From Chitinophagaceae bacterium (GTDB lineage: Bacteria > Bacteroidota > Bacteroidia > Chitinophagales > Chitinophagaceae): a stretch of 64,000 nucleotides of DNA. The DNA is taken from positions 682,001 to 746,000 of the forward strand of contig JADKKA010000022.1 in assembly GCA_016720745.1 (NCBI GenBank). Direction: 5' to 3'. The notes beneath the pieces are model-generated. The model was not told the origin of the DNA. It made no database searches and saw nothing but the letters and a program-made list of their open reading frames with translations. Of this stretch, positions 8,891-18,022 are shown piece by piece (positions within the stretch are counted from its first letter, which is position 1; each line of letters starts with the position of its first letter). Both the position numbers and the translations under genes were made by a program.

Positions 8891-9460
8891 TTATTCAGCC
8901 GCTGCGCCCAGGAAAATATTGGTTACTTTATTCTGCTGTAAAATAAAGATGATGCCGCCATATACAGACCCAATGGTCACCTGTTCCTGGCTGCTTTCTT
9001 CTTTATTGATATCCCTGGGATAGGCCGCTACAATATCTTCATAGCTGCTGCCGATGCCGATACCTGCCATTGTTTTAAAAGGGCAGGTAGCGCTGGCATT
9101 GATCGAGAATACGGCCATGCTTCCTGATATATTTGTCTTCTCAGATGAGAGATTGATTTTAATTCCATGGCTGATCCAGGTCCAGTCTTCATGCAATAAA
9201 CCATCCGCTCCCCATTCGGTAGCCACTGTTTTTTCATCTGGTTCACCCAGCGCTTTCAGGGTTTCAGAAGCGGGCTGCCCGATTTTGACCGGACCAAAAC
9301 GCTCTATATCAATTTTGCCTGAAGGAGCAGTGTGGGTGGTATCGGTCACCGGAGACGGTGCAATGGCTGTAGTGTCGTTTTCAGCAGCCGGACTTTCTTT
9401 TTTATGATCATTACAGCTCAGGAATACCAATACCAAAAAGGAAAGGATAAGCGGTTTCAT
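8891..9460 (-). CDS. Hypothetical lipoprotein, 189 aa
   Basis: An SPII signal peptide with lipobox FLSC (Cys16), then a Thr/Pro/Ala-rich linker to about residue 48. The mature domain has beta character (RFGPVKIGQPASETLKALGEP, then GIGIGSSYEDIVAAYP). The repeated 'IG.s.e.v....G/P' pattern resembles two BLIP/SmpA-like halves, but this is a weak inference. It is the last gene of a likely minus-strand operon with the M50 protease, 20 nt downstream of it. I do not recognise a named family. Confidence 0.7.
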   Translation of the reverse strand: MKPLILSFLVLVFLSCNDHKKESPAAENDTTAIAPSPVTDTTHTAPSGKIDIERFGPVKIGQPASETLKALGEPDEKTVATEWGADGLLHEDWTWISHGIKINLSSEKTNISGSMAVFSINASATCPFKTMAGIGIGSSYEDIVAAYPRDINKEESSQEQVTIGSVYGGIIFILQQNKVTNIFLGAAAE

Positions 9461-9480
9461 TTTTTTTTATTTATAGTCAG

Positions 9481-10533
9481 TTAAAAGCCAAATCGGCTGA
9501 AAAAACTCATATTCAAATGCAGCAGCCAGGGAGAGGCAATGGCCGCCGCCCAGATCAGGAAAATGAGAACCTTTCCTGCAATATTTACATCCTGGATCAG
9601 GTGCCGGTGTAAAAGGCTCTGGATGGTTTGCATAATCCGTTCTTCTTTTTCATGGTATTCATAGGGAGGCGAGGGAGGCACTTCACGAAAAGGAGGATAA
9701 TGTTCGATCAGGATATTTCTTATTCTCCAGTAATCTTCATCGGAAAGATCCTCATAAGATTTATCCATATCAATTCCTTCGGCTTCAATTTTCTTTTCCA
9801 CCGCGCGTAAACGGGCATCACCGGACATCCGCAGGATCATGCTTAATGGGAAGATCAGGAAAATGAAATAGACAGGATGCCCTGTTTGCGAATATAAACG
9901 CCAGGCAAACCAAATCATGGCTGCGGTGGAGAGGTATACAAAAACTTTACCGATCAGGCTTTCTTCATCCAGAAAAACCCGGTTGAGTAACTGGCCACCA
10001 TCCAGCGGATACACTGGCAGCAGATTAAAGAGATTCAGTAAAATAAACCAGAAAGAAATGTATTCGTAGGGGAGCCCGAATAAGAAAGCCTGGGGATAGG
10101 GGGTATGCAGGTGCAGGTAATAAAAAAGAATACCGATCAGCATACCGGGCACCGGACCGGCCAGCAGGATAATCGCTGATTCCCGTTGCGACATTTCTCT
10201 TTTTGATCCGGACACATAGGCGCCGAGCAGGGGAATAAAAAAAATACCCAGATCTGCATAACGGAAAAGCTTCATGGCAAAAAAATGACCCAGTTCATGA
10301 ATCATCACAATGGCCGTGATCAGCAACAAGGTTTTATAACTGGGAAAAATATAGTACCCGATAATCAGGTACAGGGCCAGGCTCATAATGGATTTGAGCC
10401 ATACATTGGAACTGTTTTCCTCTTTCCGGTACCGGGGCGGAACGGGAACCTGTTCAACTACCATGGGAATGGCGTTTGTTTCGCTGGCTGAGGTAAAATC
10501 GGGATTCATTTCCTGCCCGGGTGTTGGCTCCAT
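9481..10533 (-). CDS. Site-2 protease family (M50) membrane metalloprotease
   Basis: A 350-aa polytopic protein. The zinc motif H79-E-L-G-H83 lies within the second hydrophobic segment, and the second metal-ligand motif is in NLLPVYPLDGGQLLNR. Both are hallmarks of intramembrane M50 proteases. No PDZ domain is evident; the C-terminal ~100 residues form a soluble charged region followed by a final membrane segment. Such proteases cut membrane-bound anti-sigma factors or signal-peptide remnants. It is preceded by the thioesterase gene (9-nt gap). No obvious substrate lies beside it. Confidence 0.9.
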   Translation of the reverse strand: MEPTPGQEMNPDFTSASETNAIPMVVEQVPVPPRYRKEENSSNVWLKSIMSLALYLIIGYYIFPSYKTLLLITAIVMIHELGHFFAMKLFRYADLGIFFIPLLGAYVSGSKREMSQRESAIILLAGPVPGMLIGILFYYLHLHTPYPQAFLFGLPYEYISFWFILLNLFNLLPVYPLDGGQLLNRVFLDEESLIGKVFVYLSTAAMIWFAWRLYSQTGHPVYFIFLIFPLSMILRMSGDARLRAVEKKIEAEGIDMDKSYEDLSDEDYWRIRNILIEHYPPFREVPPSPPYEYHEKEERIMQTIQSLLHRHLIQDVNIAGKVLIFLIWAAAIASPWLLHLNMSFFSRFGF

Positions 10534-10542
10534 CGGCTAAAA

Positions 10543-10953
10543 TTAACTAAAATAGGATTCTAATTTACGCAGCAGGAGCTCGGGCATGGTTGTTCTTTTC
10601 ATATCCTTTGCTTCCATGAAATAAAGGATGATTTTACCCACGGCCAGCAATTCTCCGGATTCATTGAAAACTTCGTGATGAAATTCAATTTTATGGTGGA
10701 CTGGTAATTCTTTTAACATGGTGCGGATAGTGAGCAGGTCATCATAACGCGCAGGCCGGAGATAGCGGCAATGCACATCCACCACCGGCATGATCACACC
10801 CATTTTTTCCATATCTGCATAAGTGAATCCCAACTCACGGATGGATTCAGCACGGGCCGACTCAAAATAGGGAAAGTAATTGCTGTGATACACTACACCC
10901 ATCTGATCGGTTTCGGCATAACGGACACGGACTTGCGTTTCGCTGGTAAACAT
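10543..10953 (-). CDS. Acyl-CoA thioesterase, YbgC/4-hydroxybenzoyl-CoA thioesterase type
   Basis: A 136-aa single hotdog-fold protein with the signature VRYAETDQMGVVYHSNYFPYFESARAE (tested in two parts: YAETDQMGVV and HSNYFPYFE). The Asp after T is the usual catalytic residue. Size is normal for YbgC/FadM-type thioesterases, which hydrolyse short or medium acyl-CoAs. It lies between a four-helix membrane protein (3-nt gap) and the M50 protease (9-nt gap) and is surely cotranscribed with them. Confidence 0.92.
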   Translation of the reverse strand: MFTSETQVRVRYAETDQMGVVYHSNYFPYFESARAESIRELGFTYADMEKMGVIMPVVDVHCRYLRPARYDDLLTIRTMLKELPVHHKIEFHHEVFNESGELLAVGKIILYFMEAKDMKRTTMPELLLRKLESYFS

Positions 10954-10956
10954 GAA

Positions 10957-11511
10957 TTATTGCTTTTCTTCTTTGGTTTCAAAGATAAGGTCATTCGCTT
11001 CATGCTTCCGGATAAACCAATGGCTGATGGGGCGGTAAAATACCAGGATGACCAGTGCTGCGGCAGTTCTGAATGTAGCATTCATCAGTTCTACTTTCTG
11101 AAGCTCCCATTCCTCAGGGTCCAGTTTACTGCTGCCTGATCCTTTTTGAAATGACTTGTACAGGTAACTCAGGGTATCCGGCAGGTTGCTCACTATCACA
11201 GAAACTGACATGCCGATCAATACGACCCAAAGGACATGCTGCCAACTGATGGTCAGGCCAGTTGGCTTGTCCGCTTCCTCACGAAGCAGCCATCGGGCAA
11301 TAAGGCCACTGTAACGGATCAATAAAACAAATGCAGCAAAATATGCGGCGATAAAAAACAAGCTCCGAAAATGATATTTCATCGAAAAGCCATATTCCCC
11401 TGAAACCAGTAATAACTGGTAGATCAGGAAAAAGAGATTGTCGACAAAGCGGAAGCCAAAAATGACGCCGGCAACGATGATGCTGTATTCAGCGAGTTGT
11501 GAAATTTTCAT
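10957..11511 (-). CDS. Hypothetical membrane protein with four predicted helices, 184 aa
   Basis: There are hydrophobic segments at about residues 8-36, 49-70, 88-110 and 147-163. The loop between helices 3 and 4 is charged (QKGSGSSKLDPEEWELQKVE) and the tail is acidic/basic (KHEANDLIFETKEEKQ). I do not recognise the family. It is the first gene of the minus operon that continues with the thioesterase, M50 protease and lipoprotein. The 177-bp gap to the divergent TPR gene holds both promoters. Confidence 0.72.
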   Translation of the reverse strand: MKISQLAEYSIIVAGVIFGFRFVDNLFFLIYQLLLVSGEYGFSMKYHFRSLFFIAAYFAAFVLLIRYSGLIARWLLREEADKPTGLTISWQHVLWVVLIGMSVSVIVSNLPDTLSYLYKSFQKGSGSSKLDPEEWELQKVELMNATFRTAAALVILVFYRPISHWFIRKHEANDLIFETKEEKQ

Positions 11512-11688
11512 TTTGGTAAGATAATAATTTACAAAATGATCAAAAAGAGGTTCTTTTCACCAATAAAATGTTAAACCGTTGGTAGATAGGTAGTTTTCCA
11601 CAGCTGTTTGGAATGATGTTTGGGCTAACCCGAAATAATTCGAATATTCGCAACGTTTAGCTTTTACGGTTAAAGGACAAACTATTCA

Positions 11689-14600
11689 ATGAAGAATCAT
11701 CTTACGGCCATCATCGCCATTTCCATCAGTTTCCCGGTATTTGCCCAGCAGACTGCTTTTTATACGGATCCCGAAACAAAGTTTCAGGAAGCCAAAGCCT
11801 ATTTTCAGAAAGAGCAGTATAGTCTGGCTTATCCCTTACTGAAGGAATTAAAACAGGACCTGCGGGAAACCAATAAGGCCAATACTCCGGTCACTGCGCA
11901 GGAAATCGAGTATTACAGCACAGTTTGTGCCCTCAAACAAAATGAGGGAAGGGCAGAAGATGCTGCACTGGAATTTATTGAAGTGCAGAAGAACAATGCC
12001 CGGGTACAAATGATGCATTATCATCTCGGAGAATTTTATTTCCGGCAAGAAGAATTTGCCAATGCCATCCGGTATTACGAAGGCGCCAATATCGCCAACC
12101 TCAGCAACCGGGAAATTGCCGATATGAAATTCCACCAGGGCTATTCTTATTTTGCCCTGCAGCGTTTTAATGAAGCGAAACCGCTCTTTAATTCTATCCG
12201 GAATATCAAGGATGATCCCAATTATCTGGCCGCCAATTATTATTATGGCTTCCTGGCTTTCCGCGATAAACAATACGGAGAAGCACTCGAAAGCTTCCGG
12301 ATAGTAGAGAATGAAAAGAATTATGGTACCGTAGTGCCTTACTATATTGCCCAGATTTATTATATCCAGGGCAAAAAAGATGAAGCCATCAGTTATATCC
12401 AGCAAAAATTACAAAGCGGCAGCAGTTCACAGTACTACGATCTGGAATTAAAGCAACTGATCGGACATGCCTATTTTGAAAAGAAAGAATACGCCAAGGC
12501 CTTGCCCTATCTGGAAGATTATGTGGGCCGCTCCAAAAAAGTGAGAAGGGAAGACCTCTATGAACTGTCCTATTCCTATTACCAGGCAAAGAACTACACG
12601 AAGTCCATCGATGGGTTCAAACAGCTGAGTGGCAAAGACGATTCGCTGAGTCAGCATGCCATGTACCTGCTGGGTGATGCTTACCTGAAAACAGGACAGA
12701 AATCCAATGCCAGGAATGCCTTCCTCTTTTGTTCATCCAACAGCAGCAATCCGGAACAAAGAGAGATTGCCCGTTACCAGTATGCCAAGCTTTCCTATGA
12801 ACTGGGTTACCAGGATGAAGCCCTGAACAGCCTGAGTTCCTTTATTGCCGATTATCCGGCCTCCAAGTATAATACAGAAGCTAAAGAACTGATGATTGAT
12901 GTGCTGGCCAACACCAATAACTACAAGGATGCACAGGCCATGCTGGAAACACTAAAAAACCCTTCCGAGAATTCAAAAAGGGTATATCCCAGGATTCTTT
13001 TTGGCAGGGCCACCGAAATGATCAATGATGGTCGTTTGGCTGAAGCCGATGGCCTGCTGAATCAGGTACTGGAAGATCCGTATAACAGAACGGTATTACC
13101 TTATGCCTATTTCTGGAAAGGAGAAATTGGTTACCGGAACAAACAACTGGATACCGCCATTAAATATTTTCATGCTTATATGGACGCCGGTGCCCCAACG
13201 GCTGGTGAAGCCAATCCGGTGAATGCAAAGTATAATCTGGGCTATTCCTATCTGCGCAAAGAGAATTTTAAGGTGTCTGTTACTTTTTTCGAACCATTGA
13301 TCAAAGCACCGGCACTGAACACGGATGCTTTTACCCAGGATGCATACCTGCGGACGGCCGATAATTATTTCATGATGAAGAATTATGATAAGGCCCGCAG
13401 CATGTATGATAATGCCATCAAATTATCCTGGCCGGCAGAAGATTATGCCACATTCCAGATTGCCATGCTGGCCGGTGTAAGGAGCGCCAATGAAAAGATC
13501 AGCGGGATGAATACCATGATCCGGAAATTCCCCAAATCACCCCTGGCTATTGATGCCAATATGGAGATTGCCAATACTTATATGGGGAATGAAAAATTCA
13601 GGGAAGCCATTCCTTACCTGAAGGCAGTAGCAGAAAATACAGATAACAGCAGTCTGGCCCCCCAGGCCGTCCTGAAACTGGGTACCGCTTATTATAATAT
13701 TGACAATAACGAGGAAGCATTGCGGCAGTATAAGTTCATTGTTGATCGTTATCCGAGTTCAGCAGAAGCAGAAGATGCCCTGGACAATATCAAAACGATT
13801 TATGTAGAAGATGGCAAGCCGGATGAATATGCGGCTTACATGCGCCAGATCGGTAAACCCCTGAGTGCGGATACGGAAGACGAACTCACCTGGGCTGCAG
13901 CTGAAAAATTATACGATGATCAGAAACTGAATGAAGCCCTCAATGCTTATAACAGTTATATCCAGCGTTTCCCTTCCGGGGCACATGTACTGGAAGCGAA
14001 TTTTAACAGAGCAGAGATTTATAATACCCGTAAAGACTGGAACAATGCCGTGGTGGCATTTGAAGCTGTAGCGGCGCAGGCGCCCAATCCATTTGCAGAA
14101 CGGGCCATTCTCTCAGCCGCAAGGATTAATTTCTTTGAACTGAAGAATTATGCAAAGGCCGAAACATTTTATGCCCAGCTCAAACAACTGACTTCCAACC
14201 AGGAGTTAAAGCTGGAAGCGATGCGCGGTTTACTGCGTTGCCAGTACAATCAGCAAAAATGGACAGAAGCATCCGCCAATGCCAAAGAACTCACCGCATC
14301 TAAGGGTAGCAGTGCGGATGATAAGACCCTGGCCAATATGGTGATTGCCAAATCGGCCCAGGTAGCCGGTCAGTATAACGAAGCCATCAACGCCTTTAAA
14401 TCGGTAGTTCAGCTGAATAAAGCGGCACTGGCTGCCGAGGCCCGTTATGAAATTGCCAGTTGCTGGTACCTGTTGAATAAATTCTCTGAATCAGAGAAAG
14501 CGGCATTTGAAACGATCAGTAAATCGGGGTCCTATGATTACTGGATTACAAAAGCCTATATCCTGCTGGGAGATATTTATTTTAAGCAAAAGGATTATTT

Positions 14601-14730
14601 CAATGCTAAGGCTACATTCCAGAGTGTGGTAGAAAATACCACTGATCCGGAATTGAAGTCAGAAGCACAGGAAAAACTGAATCGGGTAAATGCAGAAGAC
14701 AGTCAGTCCAGTAAAGTAGGAGAGAACTGA
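11689..14730 (+). CDS. Large periplasmic tetratricopeptide-repeat protein, 1013 aa
   Basis: A signal peptide (cleavage near AQQ, residue 20) is followed by TPR/Sel-type helical repeats over nearly the whole length. Many copies of patterns such as YYYGFLAFRDKQYGEALESF, AMYLLGDAYLKTGQKSNA and AKYNLGYSYLRKENF are visible. There is no enzymatic domain and no transmembrane anchor. It is 18 nt upstream of an outer-membrane barrel gene and then an HU-CCDC81 gene, so it probably acts as a periplasmic scaffold for that barrel. A TAGCTTTT box lies about 40 nt before the ATG. Confidence 0.88.
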   Translation: MKNHLTAIIAISISFPVFAQQTAFYTDPETKFQEAKAYFQKEQYSLAYPLLKELKQDLRETNKANTPVTAQEIEYYSTVCALKQNEGRAEDAALEFIEVQKNNARVQMMHYHLGEFYFRQEEFANAIRYYEGANIANLSNREIADMKFHQGYSYFALQRFNEAKPLFNSIRNIKDDPNYLAANYYYGFLAFRDKQYGEALESFRIVENEKNYGTVVPYYIAQIYYIQGKKDEAISYIQQKLQSGSSSQYYDLELKQLIGHAYFEKKEYAKALPYLEDYVGRSKKVRREDLYELSYSYYQAKNYTKSIDGFKQLSGKDDSLSQHAMYLLGDAYLKTGQKSNARNAFLFCSSNSSNPEQREIARYQYAKLSYELGYQDEALNSLSSFIADYPASKYNTEAKELMIDVLANTNNYKDAQAMLETLKNPSENSKRVYPRILFGRATEMINDGRLAEADGLLNQVLEDPYNRTVLPYAYFWKGEIGYRNKQLDTAIKYFHAYMDAGAPTAGEANPVNAKYNLGYSYLRKENFKVSVTFFEPLIKAPALNTDAFTQDAYLRTADNYFMMKNYDKARSMYDNAIKLSWPAEDYATFQIAMLAGVRSANEKISGMNTMIRKFPKSPLAIDANMEIANTYMGNEKFREAIPYLKAVAENTDNSSLAPQAVLKLGTAYYNIDNNEEALRQYKFIVDRYPSSAEAEDALDNIKTIYVEDGKPDEYAAYMRQIGKPLSADTEDELTWAAAEKLYDDQKLNEALNAYNSYIQRFPSGAHVLEANFNRAEIYNTRKDWNNAVVAFEAVAAQAPNPFAERAILSAARINFFELKNYAKAETFYAQLKQLTSNQELKLEAMRGLLRCQYNQQKWTEASANAKELTASKGSSADDKTLANMVIAKSAQVAGQYNEAINAFKSVVQLNKAALAAEARYEIASCWYLLNKFSESEKAAFETISKSGSYDYWITKAYILLGDIYFKQKDYFNAKATFQSVVENTTDPELKSEAQEKLNRVNAEDSQSSKVGEN

Positions 14731-14748
14731 TCAAATTAACAACAATCC

Positions 14749-16413
14749 ATGAAGCGCCATACAGCTAATATGAAAAGAATCATCAGTACAGGTTTTGCCG
14801 TTTTTGCCGCATTGCTGCTCTCGGCCCAAAAAGATACATCCGGCAAGGGAGGAATTGATATCGTGTCGAGTTTTAAACCGGTATTAAGACAAACCGCCAA
14901 GATCAATTTTGGCGCCGCTCCGGCACCGGTGGATACTACTAAGGCAAAACTGAATTATGATATTCCTACACAGAATCTCTTATTCGCATACCAGCCCGGT
15001 ACTTTAAAACCACTGGCAATGGATATTGATACCAGCGGAGCTTTTGATAACAGCAGTTATATCAAGGCGGGATTTGGTAGTCTTCGTACGCCCTTTGTAC
15101 AGGCCGGCATTTCACTGGGAGATGGGAAAACAGCCGGTTTGAATATCTATGCGAAGCATGTGGGATCAGATGGAAAAAGGGAATACCAGAAATATGCCAA
15201 CACACAGGTGAGACTGATGGGATATTTCCGTTCAGGAAATAACCTGGAATGGAATGCATCACTGGGTATGAAACAGGATCGTACCTATAAATACGGATAC
15301 GAACCACAGACCCTGGTGTTTTCACCCGATTCACTCAAACAACAATTCCAAACAATCAGCGGAAGGGTTGGATTTCATAATATCAATAAAACCGATTTCG
15401 GTCTGACCTATTCACCCGATGTGAAGATTGATGTATTCAGCGATAATCATGATAATTCAGAAAGTAATACAGTGGTGAACCTGCCACTGGAAAAAACAAT
15501 CGGAAAAGAGTTTGCGGTGAATCTCGGCCTCACATTTGACCTGACCCGGGTATCACCCAAAGGAAAAGCGGCGATCAATAATACCATGTATTATATTTCT
15601 CCTTCTGTATTATACAAAACGGGTAATATCAATGTACAGGCCGGTATTCGTCCATCCTGGGATAATAAGACCTTCAAGATGTTCCCGAATATCCTGGCTG
15701 ATATCAGCAGTAACGACAGCCGCTTTACTTTCCAGGCAGGCTGGACCGGCTATGTGCGCAAGACCACCTATATGTACCTGGCTTCGCAGAATCCCTGGTT
15801 ATGGATACCGGATCAGTTCAAAAACTCCTGGATTGAAGAAAGATTTGCCGGCTTCAAAGGTTCGGTGGGAGATCATTTTACCTATTCAGCCAAGGCTGCA
15901 TTCAATCGCGTGAATAACCAGCCGCTCTTTATCAACGATACAACAGCAGGCCTCGGTGGCAAGTCATTCAGGGTAGTCAACGAACGCCGGATCAATGTGG
16001 TGAATTTTGGCAGTGAAATCGGGGTGAATTTCCAGGAGAAATTCTCACTGACCGCCGGTTTACAGTTTAACCAGTTTACCGGATTAAGGGATAATGCGAA
16101 AGCCTGGGGACTTCTGCCACTGGAACTGAAAGCGGCCATGCGGATGCAGATCATCAAGGATCTCTGGCTGAAAGGCGACCTCTTTGCCTGGAGCGGTCCT
16201 TCTTACCTGAAAAAAGATGGAACGGCCGGAAAGCTGGATGGTGCCATGGACCTGAATGCAGGACTGGAATTCCGAATCACCAAAAACATCAATGCCTGGA
16301 CGCAGTTCAATAATATTTTCAATAAATCTTACCAGCGCTGGAACCAATACCCGGTTTATGGGTTCAACTTTGTCGGCGGAATCGTATTTTCGTTCGATCA
16401 AAAGAACAAGTAA
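14749..16413 (+). CDS. Outer-membrane beta-barrel protein (TonB-receptor-like, no plug)
   Basis: A 554-aa protein with a signal peptide. The true start may be the second ATG at 14770 (MKRIISTGF), which gives a more typical signal. After a linker (to about residue 85), the rest alternates aromatic and glycine-rich strands, ending GGIVFSFDQKNK like a final barrel strand with aromatic closure. I see no carboxypeptidase-like or plug domain, so it is not a standard TonB-dependent transporter. It is cotranscribed between the TPR protein and the HU-CCDC81 gene, whose ATG overlaps this stop codon by 1 nt. Confidence 0.82.
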   Translation: MKRHTANMKRIISTGFAVFAALLLSAQKDTSGKGGIDIVSSFKPVLRQTAKINFGAAPAPVDTTKAKLNYDIPTQNLLFAYQPGTLKPLAMDIDTSGAFDNSSYIKAGFGSLRTPFVQAGISLGDGKTAGLNIYAKHVGSDGKREYQKYANTQVRLMGYFRSGNNLEWNASLGMKQDRTYKYGYEPQTLVFSPDSLKQQFQTISGRVGFHNINKTDFGLTYSPDVKIDVFSDNHDNSESNTVVNLPLEKTIGKEFAVNLGLTFDLTRVSPKGKAAINNTMYYISPSVLYKTGNINVQAGIRPSWDNKTFKMFPNILADISSNDSRFTFQAGWTGYVRKTTYMYLASQNPWLWIPDQFKNSWIEERFAGFKGSVGDHFTYSAKAAFNRVNNQPLFINDTTAGLGGKSFRVVNERRINVVNFGSEIGVNFQEKFSLTAGLQFNQFTGLRDNAKAWGLLPLELKAAMRMQIIKDLWLKGDLFAWSGPSYLKKDGTAGKLDGAMDLNAGLEFRITKNINAWTQFNNIFNKSYQRWNQYPVYGFNFVGGIVFSFDQKNK

Positions 16414-17057
16414 TGTACCCGGAATTATACCAGTATTTATTGCAGTATAAAAAATTGTCGGTGCCTGGCATCGGCACTTTTTTATTGGAAAGAAGTCCGG
16501 CCCGCTTTGATTTTCCCAATAAACAAGTGTTACCACCCTCATACAGCTATGCGCTGGATCCCGTGGCCAATGTGCCCAAAGGAGGATTCTTTAAATGGCT
16601 GGGAACTGCGCTCGGAATTTCTTCGATGGATGCCGTGGTGCAGTTCAACAATTTTGCTTTTGAAATGAAAAAGCAATTGGAGAAAGGTCATATGATCGAC
16701 TGGAAAGGAGTGGGGCAGGTTAAAAAAGGATTAGGGGAAGAAATCCGGTTTACAGCTCATGAACCACTGGTTCAGGAAGCCCCGGTACCCGCCATCCGGG
16801 TATTGCGTGAAAAAGCAGAACATACCGTTCGGGTGGGTGAGGATGAAAGAACTGCGGCAGAGATGGAATTATTCCTGTCAAAACCCGACGAGAAAAAATC
16901 ATACTGGTGGGCCTGGGCCCTGGCCCTTGGATTAGTGGCCGTTCTTTTTTCGGGCTGGTATTTATCTGAGCACGGGCTGGATATGTCCGGTATCGCCAAT
17001 TCAAAATCATTGGAGGCCGGGGAATCAGCTGTATCTACGTATAAACTGCTGCCCTGA
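16413..17057 (+). CDS. HU-CCDC81-like domain protein with one membrane anchor, 214 aa
   Basis: The N-terminal ~120 residues (YPELYQYLLQYKKLSVPGIGTF, then SYALDPVANVP and FNNFAFEMKKQLEKG) match the bacterial CCDC81-type HU domain pair known in Bacteroidota. A single transmembrane helix follows (WWAWALALGLVAVLFSGWYL, about 166-185), then about 28 extracytoplasmic residues. Homologues usually continue into a peptidoglycan-binding SPOR domain; here the protein stops early with none. The start overlaps the upstream stop (TAATG), indicating translational coupling to the barrel gene. It may tie the nucleoid or cytoplasmic side to the envelope. Confidence 0.78.
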   Translation: MYPELYQYLLQYKKLSVPGIGTFLLERSPARFDFPNKQVLPPSYSYALDPVANVPKGGFFKWLGTALGISSMDAVVQFNNFAFEMKKQLEKGHMIDWKGVGQVKKGLGEEIRFTAHEPLVQEAPVPAIRVLREKAEHTVRVGEDERTAAEMELFLSKPDEKKSYWWAWALALGLVAVLFSGWYLSEHGLDMSGIANSKSLEAGESAVSTYKLLP

Positions 17058-17101
17058 TTTCCCCAAATTCATTTTACTTTGTCCCCGTTTCCAGTTAACC
17101 C

Positions 17102-17998
17102 ATGTCATCCCGTATACATTATAAAGCATGTCCTGTCTGCAGTGCCGGCACTATCAAAGAAGCATTGCGGGTAAAAGATCATTCTGTGAGCGGGGAGGAG
17201 TTTTCCATCTGGGAATGTTCCGCCTGTCAATTTCGATTTACACAGGATGTGCCCGATGCGGCTTCCATTGGTCCTTATTATCAATCTGAAGAATACATTT
17301 CACACAGCAATACTTCCAAAGGACTCATCAACCGCCTCTACCAGGCTGTAAGAAAAAGAACCCTGAAAAGAAAAAGGAAACTGGTGCAACAGCAAACCGG
17401 AATGGGCAAAGGGCAATTGCTGGATATCGGCAGTGGTACAGGGGCATTTGTAGATGAAATGGAAAAATCAGGTTGGAGGGTTACCGGATTGGAACCTGAT
17501 AGCGGTGCCAGACAGGTGGCCAAGGATAGTTTTGCTGTGACCCTGGAGGATATCAGTGGATTTTTTCAATTGCCGGCTGAACAGTTTGATGCCATTACCA
17601 TGTGGCATGTGCTGGAACATGTGCATACCCTGCATGAATACATGGATCAGCTTAAAAAACTATTGAAACCAGGCGGCCGGATTTTGATTGCCGTTCCCAA
17701 TTATACTTCCGGTGATGCGGGCCATTACCAGTCTTACTGGGCGGCCTATGATGTACCCAGGCATCTCTATCATTTTTCCCCGGGGTCCATGGAAAAACTG
17801 GCTTCGATTCATGGTTTAAAGCTGCTTTCCTGTAAGCCGATGTGGTTTGATAGTTTTTATATTTCCATGCTGAGCAGTAAGTACAAACATGGAAAAACCA
17901 GTCTGCCCGGTTCCTTTTACCAGGGCCTTACTTCAAATTTGAAAGCAGCAGGGCAACTGCGGAAATGCAGTTCCCTGATTTATGTGCTGGGAAAATAA
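17102..17998 (+). CDS. Class I SAM-dependent methyltransferase with N-terminal zinc motif
   Basis: A 298-aa protein. Two CxxC pairs, CPVCSAG at about residue 9 and CSACQF at about 41, suggest a small zinc ribbon. A Rossmann methyltransferase domain follows, with motif I LLDIGSGTGAF (about 107-117), an acidic residue after TGLEPD, and the post-motif MWHVLEHVHTLHEYMDQLKKLLKPGG. The arrangement is common in methyltransferases of surface-polysaccharide or lipid modification, but no sugar genes are nearby. It is monocistronic, convergent with the glutaminyl cyclase gene. Confidence 0.88.
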   Translation: MSSRIHYKACPVCSAGTIKEALRVKDHSVSGEEFSIWECSACQFRFTQDVPDAASIGPYYQSEEYISHSNTSKGLINRLYQAVRKRTLKRKRKLVQQQTGMGKGQLLDIGSGTGAFVDEMEKSGWRVTGLEPDSGARQVAKDSFAVTLEDISGFFQLPAEQFDAITMWHVLEHVHTLHEYMDQLKKLLKPGGRILIAVPNYTSGDAGHYQSYWAAYDVPRHLYHFSPGSMEKLASIHGLKLLSCKPMWFDSFYISMLSSKYKHGKTSLPGSFYQGLTSNLKAAGQLRKCSSLIYVLGK

Positions 17999-18022
17999 TC
18001 TAAAAAATAAATTGGCTTCCGA

